NCBI GenBank assembly: GCA_027492585.1
Contig: JAPUEK010000064.1
Location: forward strand, 1-60,210
Length of the DNA: 60,210 bases
Reading direction: 5' to 3'
DNA from: Paracoccaceae bacterium
GTDB taxonomy: Bacteria > Pseudomonadota > Alphaproteobacteria > Rhodobacterales > Rhodobacteraceae
This document shows, piece after piece, positions 1-10,527 of this stretch; position 1 is the first letter of the stretch; each line of letters starts with the position of its first letter. The position numbers and the translations under genes were made by a program. Under the pieces are notes generated by a model that saw only the letters and a program-made list of their open reading frames with translations, made no database searches and was not told the DNA's origin.

Positions 1-787
1 GCATCGCCTCGCGCAGCGACAGGATCGCATCGGTCGGCAGGGTGGCGTGATAGGCATGGCCGCCCTTCTCATAGGCCTCCATGATCGCGCGCCACTTCTT
101 CAGGTCGAGCGCGAAGCTGGAGGAGGTCGTCTCCGCCAGCCGCGCCTCGGCGCGCGGCCCCAGCACCACGATCCCCACGGCCGGGGTGGAGGACCAGCCC
201 TTCTGCGGGGCGGAGATCAGCACATCGACGCCGAGCGCGGCCATATCGACCCAGATGCAGCCCGAGGCGATGCAGTCGAGCACCATCAGCGCCCCCACCT
301 CGTGCGCCGCCGCGGCCATGGCGGCGATGTAATCGTCCGGCAGGATGATGCCGGAGGAGGTTTCGACATGCGGGGCGAAGACGGCCTCGGGCTTCTCCTC
401 GCGGATGCGGGCCACCACCTCTTCGATGGGCGGCGGCGCGTAGGGGGTCTGGGCGCCGTTGCCGGTCTGGCGGGCCATGACGACGGTAGTTTGCGCGGCC
501 ACGCCGCTCGCCTCGAAGATCTGCGTCCAGCGGTAGGAGAACCAGCCGTTGCGGACAATCAGCACCGAGCCCTGTCCGAACTGGCGGGCCACGGCCTCCA
601 TCGCATAGGTGCCGCCGCCGGGGACGAGGGCGGTGGCCGTGCCGCCGTAGACCTCTTTCAGCAGGGCGGAGACATCGCGCATCACGCCCTGAAAGCGCGC
701 CGACATGTGGTTCAGCGAGCGGTCGGTGAACACGACCGAGAATTCTTCCAGACCTTCGGGGTCGATATGTGGATGCGGCAGTTTCAT
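1..787 (-). CDS. Class V PLP-dependent aminotransferase (alanine-glyoxylate aminotransferase type), C-terminus cut by window edge
   Basis: About 262 residues are visible, beginning MKLPHPHIDPEGLEEF. The fold is the class V aminotransferase (AGT/SPT/PucG) type: a PGGGTYAMEAVARQ phosphate-binding turn near residue 60, Asp171 in MVLDCIASGC, and the PLP lysine at K196 in SAPQKGWSS. Family members transfer an amino group to glyoxylate or a related oxo acid in the cytosol. The ATG at 787 is preceded by GGGAGG. Two Lrp/AsnC regulators lie immediately upstream on the same strand, and the 64-bp gap carries two palindromes, so regulation by those proteins is likely. A ureidoglycine-glyoxylate aminotransferase role is possible because a purine-degradation locus lies 8 kb away, but nothing in the visible part decides the substrate. 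Confidence 0.85.
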   Translation of the reverse strand, partial: MKLPHPHIDPEGLEEFSVVFTDRSLNHMSARFQGVMRDVSALLKEVYGGTATALVPGGGTYAMEAVARQFGQGSVLIVRNGWFSYRWTQIFEASGVAAQTTVVMARQTGNGAQTPYAPPPIEEVVARIREEKPEAVFAPHVETSSGIILPDDYIAAMAAAAHEVGALMVLDCIASGCIWVDMAALGVDVLISAPQKGWSSTPAVGIVVLGPRAEARLAETTSSSFALDLKKWRAIMEAYEKGGHAYHATLPTDAILSLREAM

Positions 788-815
788 TCGGGCCTCCCTT
801 TTGCGGGACCCACCC

Positions 816-850
816 TGACGCCAATCGGCGTCATGGGCAAGATTGCCCAT
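816..850. promoter_or_regulatory. Two adjacent palindromes, candidate Lrp/AsnC operator for the aminotransferase
   Basis: The gap between the second Lrp gene and the aminotransferase holds TGACGCC-AATC-GGCGTCA (816-833) and, overlapping by one base, ATGGGCAA-GA-TTGCCCAT (833-850). Both arms of each are perfect. The second has the GCA...TGC symmetry common in AsnC/Lrp operators. The binding protein is inferred from position only. Confidence 0.5.
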
Positions 851-851
851 C

Positions 852-1310
852 CTATGCGAGGGGGCCGGGGCGGCGTTCTTCGGTCAGGACGACATTGGCC
901 TCCACCTGCCCCACGCCCGGCAGGGTCATGATCCGCCGCCGCAGCACCCGCTCGAAATCGGCGATGTCGCGGGCGACGACGCGCAGTCGGTAGTCGAAAA
1001 GGCCGAGGACGTGCTGCACGACCTGCACCTCCGGGATCGCCACCACGGCGCGTTCGAAGTCTTCAAGGCTGACACGGCCGCGGGTGGCAAGCTTCACCCC
1101 GAGGAACACCGTCACCCCGAAGCCGAGGGCTGCCCGGTCGACCTCCACCCGGTTGCCGGCAAGGATGCCCGCCTCCTCCAGGCGCCGCACCCGCCGCCAG
1201 GTGGCGGGTTGCGACAGGTCGAGCCGGCGGCCGAGTTCGCCCGCAGACAGCCCGCCCTCCTGGGCAAGGGCGCGCAGGATCGCCCGGTCGGTATCGTCAA
1301 GGTCGATCAC
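852..1310 (-). CDS. Lrp/AsnC family transcriptional regulator (second of a tandem pair)
   Basis: 152 residues, the usual length for the family. Residues 1-60 form the AsnC-type winged helix-turn-helix (DRAILRALAQEGGLSAGELG, then QPATWRRVRRLEEAGI). Residues 65-145 form the RAM/ligand domain with the typical IPEVQVVQHVLGLFDYRLRV strand and a LPGVGQVEANVVL end. The start is GTG at 1310; its GTGA overlaps the stop codon of the upstream Lrp gene, so the two are translationally coupled. A paired, non-identical Lrp operon suggests a hetero-oligomer or division of labour; that is inference. The effector is likely an amino acid. Confidence 0.9.
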   Translation of the reverse strand: MIDLDDTDRAILRALAQEGGLSAGELGRRLDLSQPATWRRVRRLEEAGILAGNRVEVDRAALGFGVTVFLGVKLATRGRVSLEDFERAVVAIPEVQVVQHVLGLFDYRLRVVARDIADFERVLRRRIMTLPGVGQVEANVVLTEERRPGPLA

Positions 1311-1762
1311 AGCGGCAGCGCCTCCGATTCCTTGATCGTGGCGATCAGCATCAGCGCCTCCAGTTCCGCGATATGCGGCAGGGTGAGGATGCGGCTGCGG
1401 TAGACCTGCTGGTAATGGCCCATGTCACGGGCGATCACGCTGAGCCGCACATCGACGCGGCCGAGCAGGGTCTCGATCGTCACCACCTCCGGCACCTCGC
1501 GGGCGGCGGCGAGGAATTCGTCGAAGGCGCGCGGGTTGGTCTTGTCGAGGGTGAAACGCAGCGAGACCTCCACCGCATAGCCGAGCGCGCGCCAGTCGAT
1601 CACCGCCTCCTGCTTGCGGATCACCCCCTCGGCGCGCAGGCGCTCCAGCCGACGCCAGCAGGTTGCCGTGGTGACCCCCGCCCGCTCCGCCAGTTCCGCC
1701 GTGCCAAGTTTCGGCTCCGTCAGCAGATGGCGCAGCAGGCGGCGGTCGGTGTCGTCTGGCAT
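1307..1762 (-). CDS. Lrp/AsnC family transcriptional regulator (first of a tandem pair)
   Basis: 151 residues. The N-terminal HTH (DRRLLRHLLTEPKLGTAELA, TATCWRRLERLRAEGVI) is followed by a RAM domain (VPEVVTIETLLGRVDVRLSV, LTLPHIAELEALMLIATIKE). It has the same architecture as the downstream gene but is clearly divergent in sequence. The ATG at 1762 has no strong Shine-Dalgarno. A 22-bp element almost identical to one before ilvC begins 17 bp upstream (1779-1800), consistent with autoregulation and with branched-chain amino-acid control. The siroheme decarboxylase relatives (NirD/NirL type) were considered, but the HTH and RAM regions look like ordinary regulators. Confidence 0.9.
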   Translation of the reverse strand: MPDDTDRRLLRHLLTEPKLGTAELAERAGVTTATCWRRLERLRAEGVIRKQEAVIDWRALGYAVEVSLRFTLDKTNPRAFDEFLAAAREVPEVVTIETLLGRVDVRLSVIARDMGHYQQVYRSRILTLPHIAELEALMLIATIKESEALPL

Positions 1763-1778
1763 GAATTTTACGGGACCA

Positions 1779-1800
1779 TGGCGTTTCGCGCATGATTATT
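1779..1800. promoter_or_regulatory. 22-bp element shared with the ilvC promoter (copy 1)
   Basis: The element reads TGGCGTTTC, then G, then CGCATGATT, then ATT. It matches 3142-3163 at 20 of 22 positions and sits just upstream of the Lrp-pair start. A common regulator, most simply Lrp itself, is the inference. Confidence 0.5.
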
Positions 1801-1984
1801 CCCAGAATCCTGCCGAAGCGTCAAACGCATGACGCATCCAAGACGCAGAAACCTATGGCAAATCCATCACAACCGCTGATTGCCCGACGGGGTGCGGCAG
1901 TCTTTCTTCTGGTCAGGGCGCAAGAAATCCCGTTTAATCCAATGAAATCAACGGGCGCAGAACCCGCATAGACGGCCGGGCAGC

Positions 1985-4275
<2,291 letters not shown>

Positions 4276-4299
4276 TCCGGCGGAAACCGGACGACAGGA

Positions 4300-4322
4300 G
4301 GGGGGCGTCAGCCCCCCTTTTT
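4300..4322 (+). terminator. Rho-independent terminator of ilvC
   Basis: A perfect 7-bp stem GGGGGGC / GCCCCCC with loop GTCA is followed by five T residues, 25 bp after the ilvC stop codon. Confidence 0.9.
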
Positions 4323-4346
4323 GTTTGGAAGGTGGCGCCCCTGTCA

Positions 4347-4394
4347 GGCGCCGGAGGGGTTTTGCACCCCTCCGGACCTCCCCGCAGGATATTT
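4347..4394 (+). repeat. Dispersed intergenic repeat, long subtype (copy 1)
   Basis: This 48-bp block is identical to the reverse complement of 27449-27496. It contains an inner hairpin (CCGGAGGGG ... CCCCTCCGG) and ends in the family core CCCGCAGGATATTT. It lies between the ilvC terminator and the convergent isomerase gene. Confidence 0.8.
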
Positions 4395-4438
4395 ATGCAC
4401 AGGGGATGAAGGAGGCGCTCCGGCGGTTCGGCACGGAC

Positions 4439-5281
4439 TTACCGCGCCAGCCCTGCCGCCTCCAGCCAGCGGGCGGAGGGGATCACGTCGCGCGCATCGG
4501 CCATTTCCAGCACCAGACGGGGCAGGACGGCGCAAGCCGACAAGGCCTTGAAGACCGAGGGCCAGAGGATATTGCCCTGCCCGACCGCCCAGTGCCGGTC
4601 GCCGAAGCCATCGGCATCCTGGAGATGCACATGGGCCAGCGCCGCCCCCGCCGTGGTCAGGAACACATCGACCGGCGGCGCGCCCGTGGCACCATGGGCG
4701 TAATGCGCGTGGCCGGTATCGACCGAGACCCGCACCGCCGCCGAGTTGAAGGAGGCGGCCAGCGCCACGCGCTCCGCCGGGTCCTTGTCTTCGCAGTTTT
4801 CCAGAACGATCTCGATGCCGTGATCTTCCGCCTTGCGGACGGCGGGGCCGAGCGTCGCATGGGTCCGCTCCTGTATGCCCGCGCCATCGTCGTGGAACGT
4901 GCCGCGGTTATACCAGTGCCAGGTGGTGTAGGGGCTGTGAACCACCATATGCCCGCCTCCACGCCCGTCGAGGATATGGGCCAGCGCCGAGAGCGCCGCA
5001 TCGAGCCGGTCCTGCACGATCCGACGCACATCCGGGTCGGGGGTGTCGATCGGCACGCCCCAGAAGGGACCATGGATGCCGACCCGCCCGCCATGTCCCG
5101 CGAAAAGCCGGCGCGCCGCCTCGGCCCGGTCCCGCCAGGCATTGTCCGACAGCGCGCCGAGTTCGGTGAAATCGCGGATCTCCACATCGCGGCCCGGCCT
5201 GCGGATGAAATCCTCCACCCCCGGCAGATCGGTGAATTCCTTCAGGTAAAGCGCGGCTCCGAGCAGGGGCAGGTCGGTCAT
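4439..5281 (-). CDS. Sugar phosphate isomerase/epimerase-like TIM-barrel protein
   Basis: 280 residues with the features of the xylose isomerase-like TIM barrel (AP_endonuc_2 superfamily). It has VGIHGPFWGVPIDTPD, the MVVHSPYTTWHWYN strand, Glu in IEIVLENCEDKDP, the metal-site-like VSVDTGHAHYAHG, and ALAHVHLQDADGFGDRHW near the C-terminus. These His/Asp/Glu residues are the expected divalent-metal ligands. The substrate cannot be read from sequence; family members include epimerases and inosose or hydroxypyruvate isomerases. It is convergent with ilvC and 38 bp downstream of the MacB-type permease gene on the same strand. Confidence 0.75.
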   Translation of the reverse strand: MTDLPLLGAALYLKEFTDLPGVEDFIRRPGRDVEIRDFTELGALSDNAWRDRAEAARRLFAGHGGRVGIHGPFWGVPIDTPDPDVRRIVQDRLDAALSALAHILDGRGGGHMVVHSPYTTWHWYNRGTFHDDGAGIQERTHATLGPAVRKAEDHGIEIVLENCEDKDPAERVALAASFNSAAVRVSVDTGHAHYAHGATGAPPVDVFLTTAGAALAHVHLQDADGFGDRHWAVGQGNILWPSVFKALSACAVLPRLVLEMADARDVIPSARWLEAAGLAR

Positions 5282-5319
5282 GTCAGGCTCCGGTGATTTG
5301 CCCGCAGCCTAGGGGGCGG

Positions 5320-6528
5320 CTACTGGTGACGCAATGCCTCGATCGGATCGAGCCGCGCCGCCCGCCGCGCCGGAAAGAAGCCGAAGACCACCCCCACCAC
5401 CGCCGAGAAGCCGAAGGCCAGCAGCACGACCGCCGCCGAGGGGCTGAAGGGGATCGACATGTAGACCGAGCCGCCATAGGCCAGCCCCAGCCCGACCAGG
5501 ATGCCCAGCGTCCCGCCGAGGATGGACAGCACCACCGCCTCCACCAGAAACTGGGTCAGCACCTGCGCCGAGGTCGCCCCCACCGCCAGCCGGATGCCGA
5601 TCTCGCGCGTCCGCTCCGTCACCGAAACCAGCATGATGTTCATGATGCCGATACCGCCGACCAGAAGGCTCACCGCCGCGACCGAGGACAAAAGCCCGGT
5701 CAGCACCGAGTTCACCCCCGACAGCATGGAGGAAATCTCCTTCATGTCGGTGACGGAGAAATTGTCGGCCTGGGTCACGCCGACGCGCCGACGCTCCCGC
5801 AGGAGCGAGGAGATCACCCGGATCCCCTCCTCCGAGCTGGCTGACTGGCTCAGCCCCACGGCGATGCTGTCCACGTCCTGATTGCCCTTGAGCCGGCGCT
5901 GCACGGTCTTGAACGGCATCAGCAGCACATCGTCCTGATCCTGCCCGAAGGAGCCGGCCCCCTTGGCCGCCAGCACCCCGATCACGTCGCAGGAGACGGA
6001 TTTGACCCGAAGCGACTGCCCGACCGGATCGGACGCGCCGAAGAGCTTCGCCCGGACCGTCTCGCCCAGCACGCAGACGGCGCTGCCTGCCTGCACCTCG
6101 GCATCCGAGAAGTTCCGGCCGAGCGCCAGCGGCCAGTTCTGCACTGCCAGATAATCGGCATTGGTGCCGTAGATCTGGGTCGCGGCATTGGCATTGCCCG
6201 CCACCACCGTCTGCGAGGTATTGGCCATCGGCGCGACATGGGCGGCGACCGGCAGTTCCGCGATGGCATCGGCATCCTTGACGCTGAAGCGCGGCGGGGG
6301 TTCGCCGGTCGGCGGTCCCATGCGCGGCGGGCGGCCGGGACGGGCCACCAGCACATTCGTCCCGAGCGAGGCGACCGAGGCGCGCACCTGCTCGGAAGAG
6401 CCCTGCCCCACCGTGACCATGGCGATCACCGCCGCCACCCCGATGACCACGCCGAGCACGGTCAGGAAGGAGCGCAGCTTGTTGCGGATGATCGCGGTCA
6501 GCGCCAGACGGACGGCTTCGAGGATCAT
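5320..6528 (-). CDS. MacB-type ABC transporter permease (FtsX-like)
   Basis: 402 residues. The first membrane helix (about residues 17-40, RSFLTVLGVVIGVAAVIAMV) is followed by a periplasmic MacB_PCD domain (about 45-240). Three C-terminal helices then lie within about 280-390 (VSLLVGGIGIMNIMLVSVTE, TREIGIRLAVGATSAQVL, then FGFSAVVGVVFGFFPARRAA). This is the membrane half of a MacB-like exporter that works with a membrane-fusion protein and an outer-membrane TolC partner; no tolC gene is nearby. Its ATG overlaps the stop of the ATPase gene (ATGA), so the three genes form one operon. Confidence 0.92.
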   Translation of the reverse strand: MILEAVRLALTAIIRNKLRSFLTVLGVVIGVAAVIAMVTVGQGSSEQVRASVASLGTNVLVARPGRPPRMGPPTGEPPPRFSVKDADAIAELPVAAHVAPMANTSQTVVAGNANAATQIYGTNADYLAVQNWPLALGRNFSDAEVQAGSAVCVLGETVRAKLFGASDPVGQSLRVKSVSCDVIGVLAAKGAGSFGQDQDDVLLMPFKTVQRRLKGNQDVDSIAVGLSQSASSEEGIRVISSLLRERRRVGVTQADNFSVTDMKEISSMLSGVNSVLTGLLSSVAAVSLLVGGIGIMNIMLVSVTERTREIGIRLAVGATSAQVLTQFLVEAVVLSILGGTLGILVGLGLAYGGSVYMSIPFSPSAAVVLLAFGFSAVVGVVFGFFPARRAARLDPIEALRHQ

Positions 6529-7238
6529 GGCGCACCTCTTTCGGCGACCGGCTCATCCCGTGTCAGATGGCCGTCGGTGAAGACCAGAAGCCGCCCGGCA
6601 TAGGCGGCGATATCCTCTTCATGCGTCACCATGACGATGGTGATGCCATCCTCGCGGTTCAGCACCTGAAGAAGCTGCATGATCTCATGGCTGCGGTGGC
6701 TGTCGAGGTTGCCGGTCGGCTCGTCGGCGAGGATCACCGTCGGCTCCCCCGCAAGGGCGCGGGCGATGGCGACGCGCTGCTGCTGGCCGCCGGAAAGCTG
6801 GGCGGGGTCGTGATCCTCGCGCCCCTTCAGCCCGACCTTTTCCAACGCGGCACGGGCGCGGCGGGCGCGCTCCGCCGCCGGAAGGCCCTTGTAGATCAGC
6901 GGCAGTTCCACATTCTCCTGCGCCGTGGTGCGGGCCAGAAGGTTGAACCCCTGAAACACGAAGCCCAGCGCATGACGCCGCAAGAGCGCCCGGCTGTCGC
7001 GGTCCAGATCCTGCACTTCGACGCCCTTGAAGAGGTATTTCCCCTCCGTCGGGCGGTCGAGACAGCCGATGATGTTCATCGAGGTCGATTTTCCGGAACC
7101 GGACGGCCCCATGATCGCCACGAATTCCCCCTCGCGGATGGTCAGGTCCACATGGTCGAGCGCCACGACCTCGGCCTCGCCGCTGCCATAGCTGCGCCGC
7201 ACCCCGCGGAATTCGATCAGAGGATCGCCCTTGGCCAT
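6525..7238 (-). CDS. MacB/LolD-type ABC transporter ATP-binding protein
   Basis: 237 residues. Walker A is GPSGSGKST, the signature is [19 protein letters not shown], Walker B is [12 protein letters not shown], and the H-loop is MVTHEEDIA. It belongs to the LolD/MacB ATPase subfamily and powers the permease encoded by the next gene. In enterobacterial MacB the ATPase and permease are one polypeptide; here they are separate genes overlapping by 4 bp. The start ATG at 7238 is 9 bp after the upstream macA-type stop. Confidence 0.94.
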   Translation of the reverse strand: MAKGDPLIEFRGVRRSYGSGEAEVVALDHVDLTIREGEFVAIMGPSGSGKSTSMNIIGCLDRPTEGKYLFKGVEVQDLDRDSRALLRRHALGFVFQGFNLLARTTAQENVELPLIYKGLPAAERARRARAALEKVGLKGREDHDPAQLSGGQQQRVAIARALAGEPTVILADEPTGNLDSHRSHEIMQLLQVLNREDGITIVMVTHEEDIAAYAGRLLVFTDGHLTRDEPVAERGAP

Positions 7239-7247
7239 GACCGCCCC

Positions 7248-8498
7248 TCAGTTCGACCGGGAGATCTGGTCGGTGATCACCAGATCGCCCTCGGCCAGCG
7301 CCTCGGAAGTCACGACCGTCCGCCGCCCGTCGCTGTCGCCGAGCGTCACCGGCACTTCCTGCGGCACGCCGGCGCGCAGCACCCAGAGCGATTTGCCGGT
7401 GGCCACCGAGGGCTGCGCCCCCCGGCTTCCCGGCGGGCCGGGCAGGATCAGCCCGACAAGGCCCTGACTTTTGGTCGAGGCCGCGGCCTTCGGGGGCGCA
7501 TAGCGCAGCGCGGCATTGGGAACCGTCAGCGCCTCCTGCACCTCCGAGACGATCAGCGTCGCCGTCGCGGTCATCCCCGGCCGCAGCAGGCCGTCGGGGT
7601 TCTCCACCGACAGCACCGCCTTGTAGGTCACCACATTGTCGGTGGTTTCCGGGGCGAAGCGGACCTGCGTGATCACCGCCGGAAACTCCTCTGCCGGATA
7701 GGCGTCCACGGTGAAGACGGCCCGCGCGCCCACGGTGACCCGGCCGATGTCGGCCTCGTCGATGTTGACCAGCAGGTCCATGCGCCGCAGGTCCTCGGCC
7801 AGCGTGAAAAGCACCGGCGCGGAGAGGGAGGCCGCGACGATCTGCCCCGTCTCCGCCGCGCGGTTCAGCACGATGCCCTTGATGGGCGAACGGATCACCG
7901 CATTGGCCAGATCGGCGCGTTGCAGGGTCAGGCTCGCCTCGGCCTGGCCGAGATCGGCCTCGGCGATCTCCACCGCCGCCTTCGCGCGCTCCAGATTGGC
8001 CTGCACGGTGATCAGCCCGCTGCGTGCCGCGATCCCGCGCTCATCCAGCGCGCTTTGCGTGGTGAAATTCGCCTCAGCCTCCCGCGCCGTCGCCTGTGCG
8101 GACACGAGCCGCGCCCTGGCGGCCACCAGCGAGGCCTCCGAATTTTCCAGCTGCGCCCTGAGCTTGGTATCGTCCAGCCGGGCCAGCACCTGCCCGACCT
8201 CCACCGTGTCGTTGTAATCCACATCGACCGAGGCCAGCGTCCCCGAAAGCTCCGAAGACACTTCCACCTGCGTCGTGGGCTGCACGGTGCCGGTGGCCGT
8301 CACGGTCACGGTCAGCGGCCCCTTGGTCACCGCCTCGGTCAGATAGCTGACCTGCGCGGTCTTCGCCGTCCCGGACAGCGCATACCACCCAGCCCCGCCC
8401 GCCAGAACCAGCACGAGAAGCCCCCCGATCACCCAGCGCCCCCGCCTCGGACGCGCCGATTTGAGCATCCGGGAGATGTCGTCTGCCGATTGGGTCAT
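7248..8498 (-). CDS. MacA-like periplasmic adaptor (HlyD/RND membrane-fusion family)
   Basis: 416 residues. A cytoplasmic N-terminus of about 20 residues precedes one membrane segment (WVIGGLLVLVLAGGAGWYAL). Two lipoyl half-motifs flank a coiled-coil hairpin (about residues 105-185, rich in Ala, Glu and Arg). A beta-barrel (VNIDEADIGRVTVGARAVFT) and a membrane-proximal domain follow. It would bridge the MacB-type permease to an outer-membrane channel. It is the first gene of the operon. The cargo (peptide, macrolide or lipid) is not evident. Confidence 0.92.
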   Translation of the reverse strand: MTQSADDISRMLKSARPRRGRWVIGGLLVLVLAGGAGWYALSGTAKTAQVSYLTEAVTKGPLTVTVTATGTVQPTTQVEVSSELSGTLASVDVDYNDTVEVGQVLARLDDTKLRAQLENSEASLVAARARLVSAQATAREAEANFTTQSALDERGIAARSGLITVQANLERAKAAVEIAEADLGQAEASLTLQRADLANAVIRSPIKGIVLNRAAETGQIVAASLSAPVLFTLAEDLRRMDLLVNIDEADIGRVTVGARAVFTVDAYPAEEFPAVITQVRFAPETTDNVVTYKAVLSVENPDGLLRPGMTATATLIVSEVQEALTVPNAALRYAPPKAAASTKSQGLVGLILPGPPGSRGAQPSVATGKSLWVLRAGVPQEVPVTLGDSDGRRTVVTSEALAEGDLVITDQISRSN

Positions 8499-8612
8499 CG
8501 CTTCGCCTTCCTGCCAGCGGGTCGGGTTTCTGCTCTAACGCCGCCCCGCGAAGTTTCCGTCGCTGAGAAGAGCATCTAGGCAAGCCCGACCGGCTTGGAA
8601 AGGCCGAAGCGG

Positions 8613-8969
8613 TCAACTGCCGCGGTAAGTCGAATAGGCGAAGGGCGAAATCAGCAGCGGCACATGGTAATGCTGCCCCGCATCCGACACGCCGAAGCGG
8701 ATCGGGATCTGGTCGAGGAAGCTCACCCCCTCCGCCGCCTGCCCGGTGGCGCGCAGATAATCGCCGGCGCAGAAGATCAGCTCATAATAGCCTTCGCTCA
8801 GCGCCTTGCCCTCCAGCATCGGCGCATCGGTGCGGCCATCGGCATTGGTCACCGTCTCCGCGACCTTGCGATGGCTGTTGCCGCTCACCCGGTAAAGCAG
8901 GATCTTCACCCCCGCCGCCGGTTTTCCCCGCGCCGTATCCAGCACATGCGTCGTCAGCCTGCCCGCCAT
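8613..8969 (-). CDS. uraH: 5-hydroxyisourate hydrolase (transthyretin-related)
   Basis: 118 residues. It hydrolyses 5-hydroxyisourate to OHCU, the step after urate oxidation. It has the N-terminal [11 protein letters not shown] signature, DGRTDAPML in the middle, and the family-defining C-terminus [18 protein letters not shown]. The chosen ATG at 8969 is preceded by AGGAAAGGG; a longer reading frame upstream is not homologous to the family. It is divergent from the PuuE-UraD fusion gene, and the 142-bp gap between them probably holds both promoters. Confidence 0.95.
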   Translation of the reverse strand: MAGRLTTHVLDTARGKPAAGVKILLYRVSGNSHRKVAETVTNADGRTDAPMLEGKALSEGYYELIFCAGDYLRATGQAAEGVSFLDQIPIRFGVSDAGQHYHVPLLISPFAYSTYRGS

Positions 8970-9111
8970 GATCCGCCCTTTCCTGTTGCCCGCCCATCCT
9001 AGCGCATCCGCCCGGCGGCGGCGGGGCTTCCTGCACAAAGGTCTTTCGGGAATAATTTGATAAACCCGTTCGGAAATCCCGCATAGTCTTTTGCAGAGCG
9101 AAGGAGCCGCC

Positions 9112-10527
9112 ATGAACCGATACCCCCGCGATTTCCGAGGCCACGGGCCGGACGCCCCCGATGCCGCATGGCCCGGCGGCGCGAAGATCGCCGTCTCGGT
9201 GGTGCTGAACTACGAAGAAGGCGGCGAAAACAACATCCTGCACGGTGACGGCCAGTCCGAGGCTTTCCTCTCCGACATCGCGGGCGCGGCGCCCTGGCCG
9301 GGGATGCGGCACTGGAACATGGAATCGATCTACGATTACGGCGCGCGTGCCGGCTTCTGGCGGCTGCACCGGCTTTTCGTGGAAAAAGGGATTCCGGTGA
9401 CGATCTACGGCGTCACCTCCGCGCTTGCCCGCAACCCCGAACAGGTGGCGGCGATGAAGGCGGCGGGCTGGGAGATCGCCTCGCATGGGCTGAAATGGGT
9501 CGATCACCGCGACATGCCCGCAGAGGAGGAGGCCCGCCAGATCGCCGAAAGCTTCCGCCTCCATGAGGAGGTGGTGGGCGCGCCGCCCCGCGGCTGGTAT
9601 ACCGGGCGCTGCTCGATGAACACCGTGCGGCTGACGGCGGAAACCGGGCGGCTCGACTGGATTTCCGACACCTATGACGACGACCTGCCCTGGTGGCTGG
9701 AGGTCGGGGAGCACGACCAGTTGGTGATCCCCTACACGTTAGAGGCCAATGACATGCGCTTTGCCACCGCCCCCGGCTATATCACCGGCGAGCAGTTCTT
9801 CCAGTATCTGAAGGACAGCTTCGACACGCTCTATGCCGAAGGCGAGGCGGGCCGGGCCAAGATGTTCTCCATCGGTCTCCACTGCCGCCTGATCGGCCGC
9901 CCCGGCAAGTTCGCCGGTCTGAAGAAATTCCTCGACTATGCACAATCGCACAAGGGCGTCTGGTTCCCGCGCCGCATCGAGATTGCGGAGCATTGGAAAA
10001 ATACCCATCCCCACAAGCGGTTGGAGCGCCCTTCTCAGATGGATCGCGCCCGGTTCGTGCAACGCTTCGGTTCAATTTTCGAACATTCGCCGTGGATCGC
10101 CGACCGCGCCTTCGATCTGGAGCTTGGCCCCGCCCATGATTGCGCCACGGGCCTGCACAACGCCCTCGCCCGCATGTTCCGCAGCGCGTCGCGCGCCGAA
10201 AGGCTCGGCGTGCTGACCGCCCACCCCGACCTTGCGGGCAAACTCGCCACCGCCAGGCGCCTCACCGCCGAGAGCACCGCCGAACAGGCCAGCGCCGCGC
10301 TCGACGCCCTCACCGATGCCGAGCGCGCGGCCTTCCAGGGGCTCAATGCCGATTATGTCGCCAAGCACGGCTTTCCCTTCATCATCGCCGTGCGCGACAA
10401 CACCAAGGACAGCATCCTTGCCGCCTTCCGCACCCGGATCGGCAACGACACCGAAGCCGAATTCACCACCGCCTGCGCGCAGGTGGAACGCATCGCCGAA
10501 CTGCGCCTGAAGGACATCCTGCCATGA
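9112..10527 (+). CDS. puuE-uraD: Bifunctional allantoinase PuuE / OHCU decarboxylase UraD fusion
   Basis: 471 residues. Residues 1-300 are a polysaccharide-deacetylase-fold, cofactor-independent allantoinase of the PuuE type ([49 protein letters not shown]). Residues 310-471 are an OHCU decarboxylase ([20 protein letters not shown] with the catalytic His, [30 protein letters not shown]). The fused domains catalyse OHCU to S-allantoin and allantoin to allantoate; their order in the protein is the reverse of the pathway. The ATG at 9112 follows GAAGGAG. The stop overlaps the allE start (ATGA), so the genes are coupled. Confidence 0.93.
   Translation: MNRYPRDFRGHGPDAPDAAWPGGAKIAVSVVLNYEEGGENNILHGDGQSEAFLSDIAGAAPWPGMRHWNMESIYDYGARAGFWRLHRLFVEKGIPVTIYGVTSALARNPEQVAAMKAAGWEIASHGLKWVDHRDMPAEEEARQIAESFRLHEEVVGAPPRGWYTGRCSMNTVRLTAETGRLDWISDTYDDDLPWWLEVGEHDQLVIPYTLEANDMRFATAPGYITGEQFFQYLKDSFDTLYAEGEAGRAKMFSIGLHCRLIGRPGKFAGLKKFLDYAQSHKGVWFPRRIEIAEHWKNTHPHKRLERPSQMDRARFVQRFGSIFEHSPWIADRAFDLELGPAHDCATGLHNALARMFRSASRAERLGVLTAHPDLAGKLATARRLTAESTAEQASAALDALTDAERAAFQGLNADYVAKHGFPFIIAVRDNTKDSILAAFRTRIGNDTEAEFTTACAQVERIAELRLKDILP

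Noticed and set aside
852-1762. The Lrp pair as siroheme decarboxylase subunits (NirD/L, NirG/H, AhbA/B type)
   Set aside because: Both have ordinary HTH and RAM signatures of regulators, and no heme d1 or heme biosynthesis genes are nearby.
6567-8579. A 670-codon plus-strand open frame across the exporter genes
   Set aside because: Antisense to the MacA-like adaptor and ABC ATPase, both with intact motifs; the product is Arg/His/Gly-rich noise.
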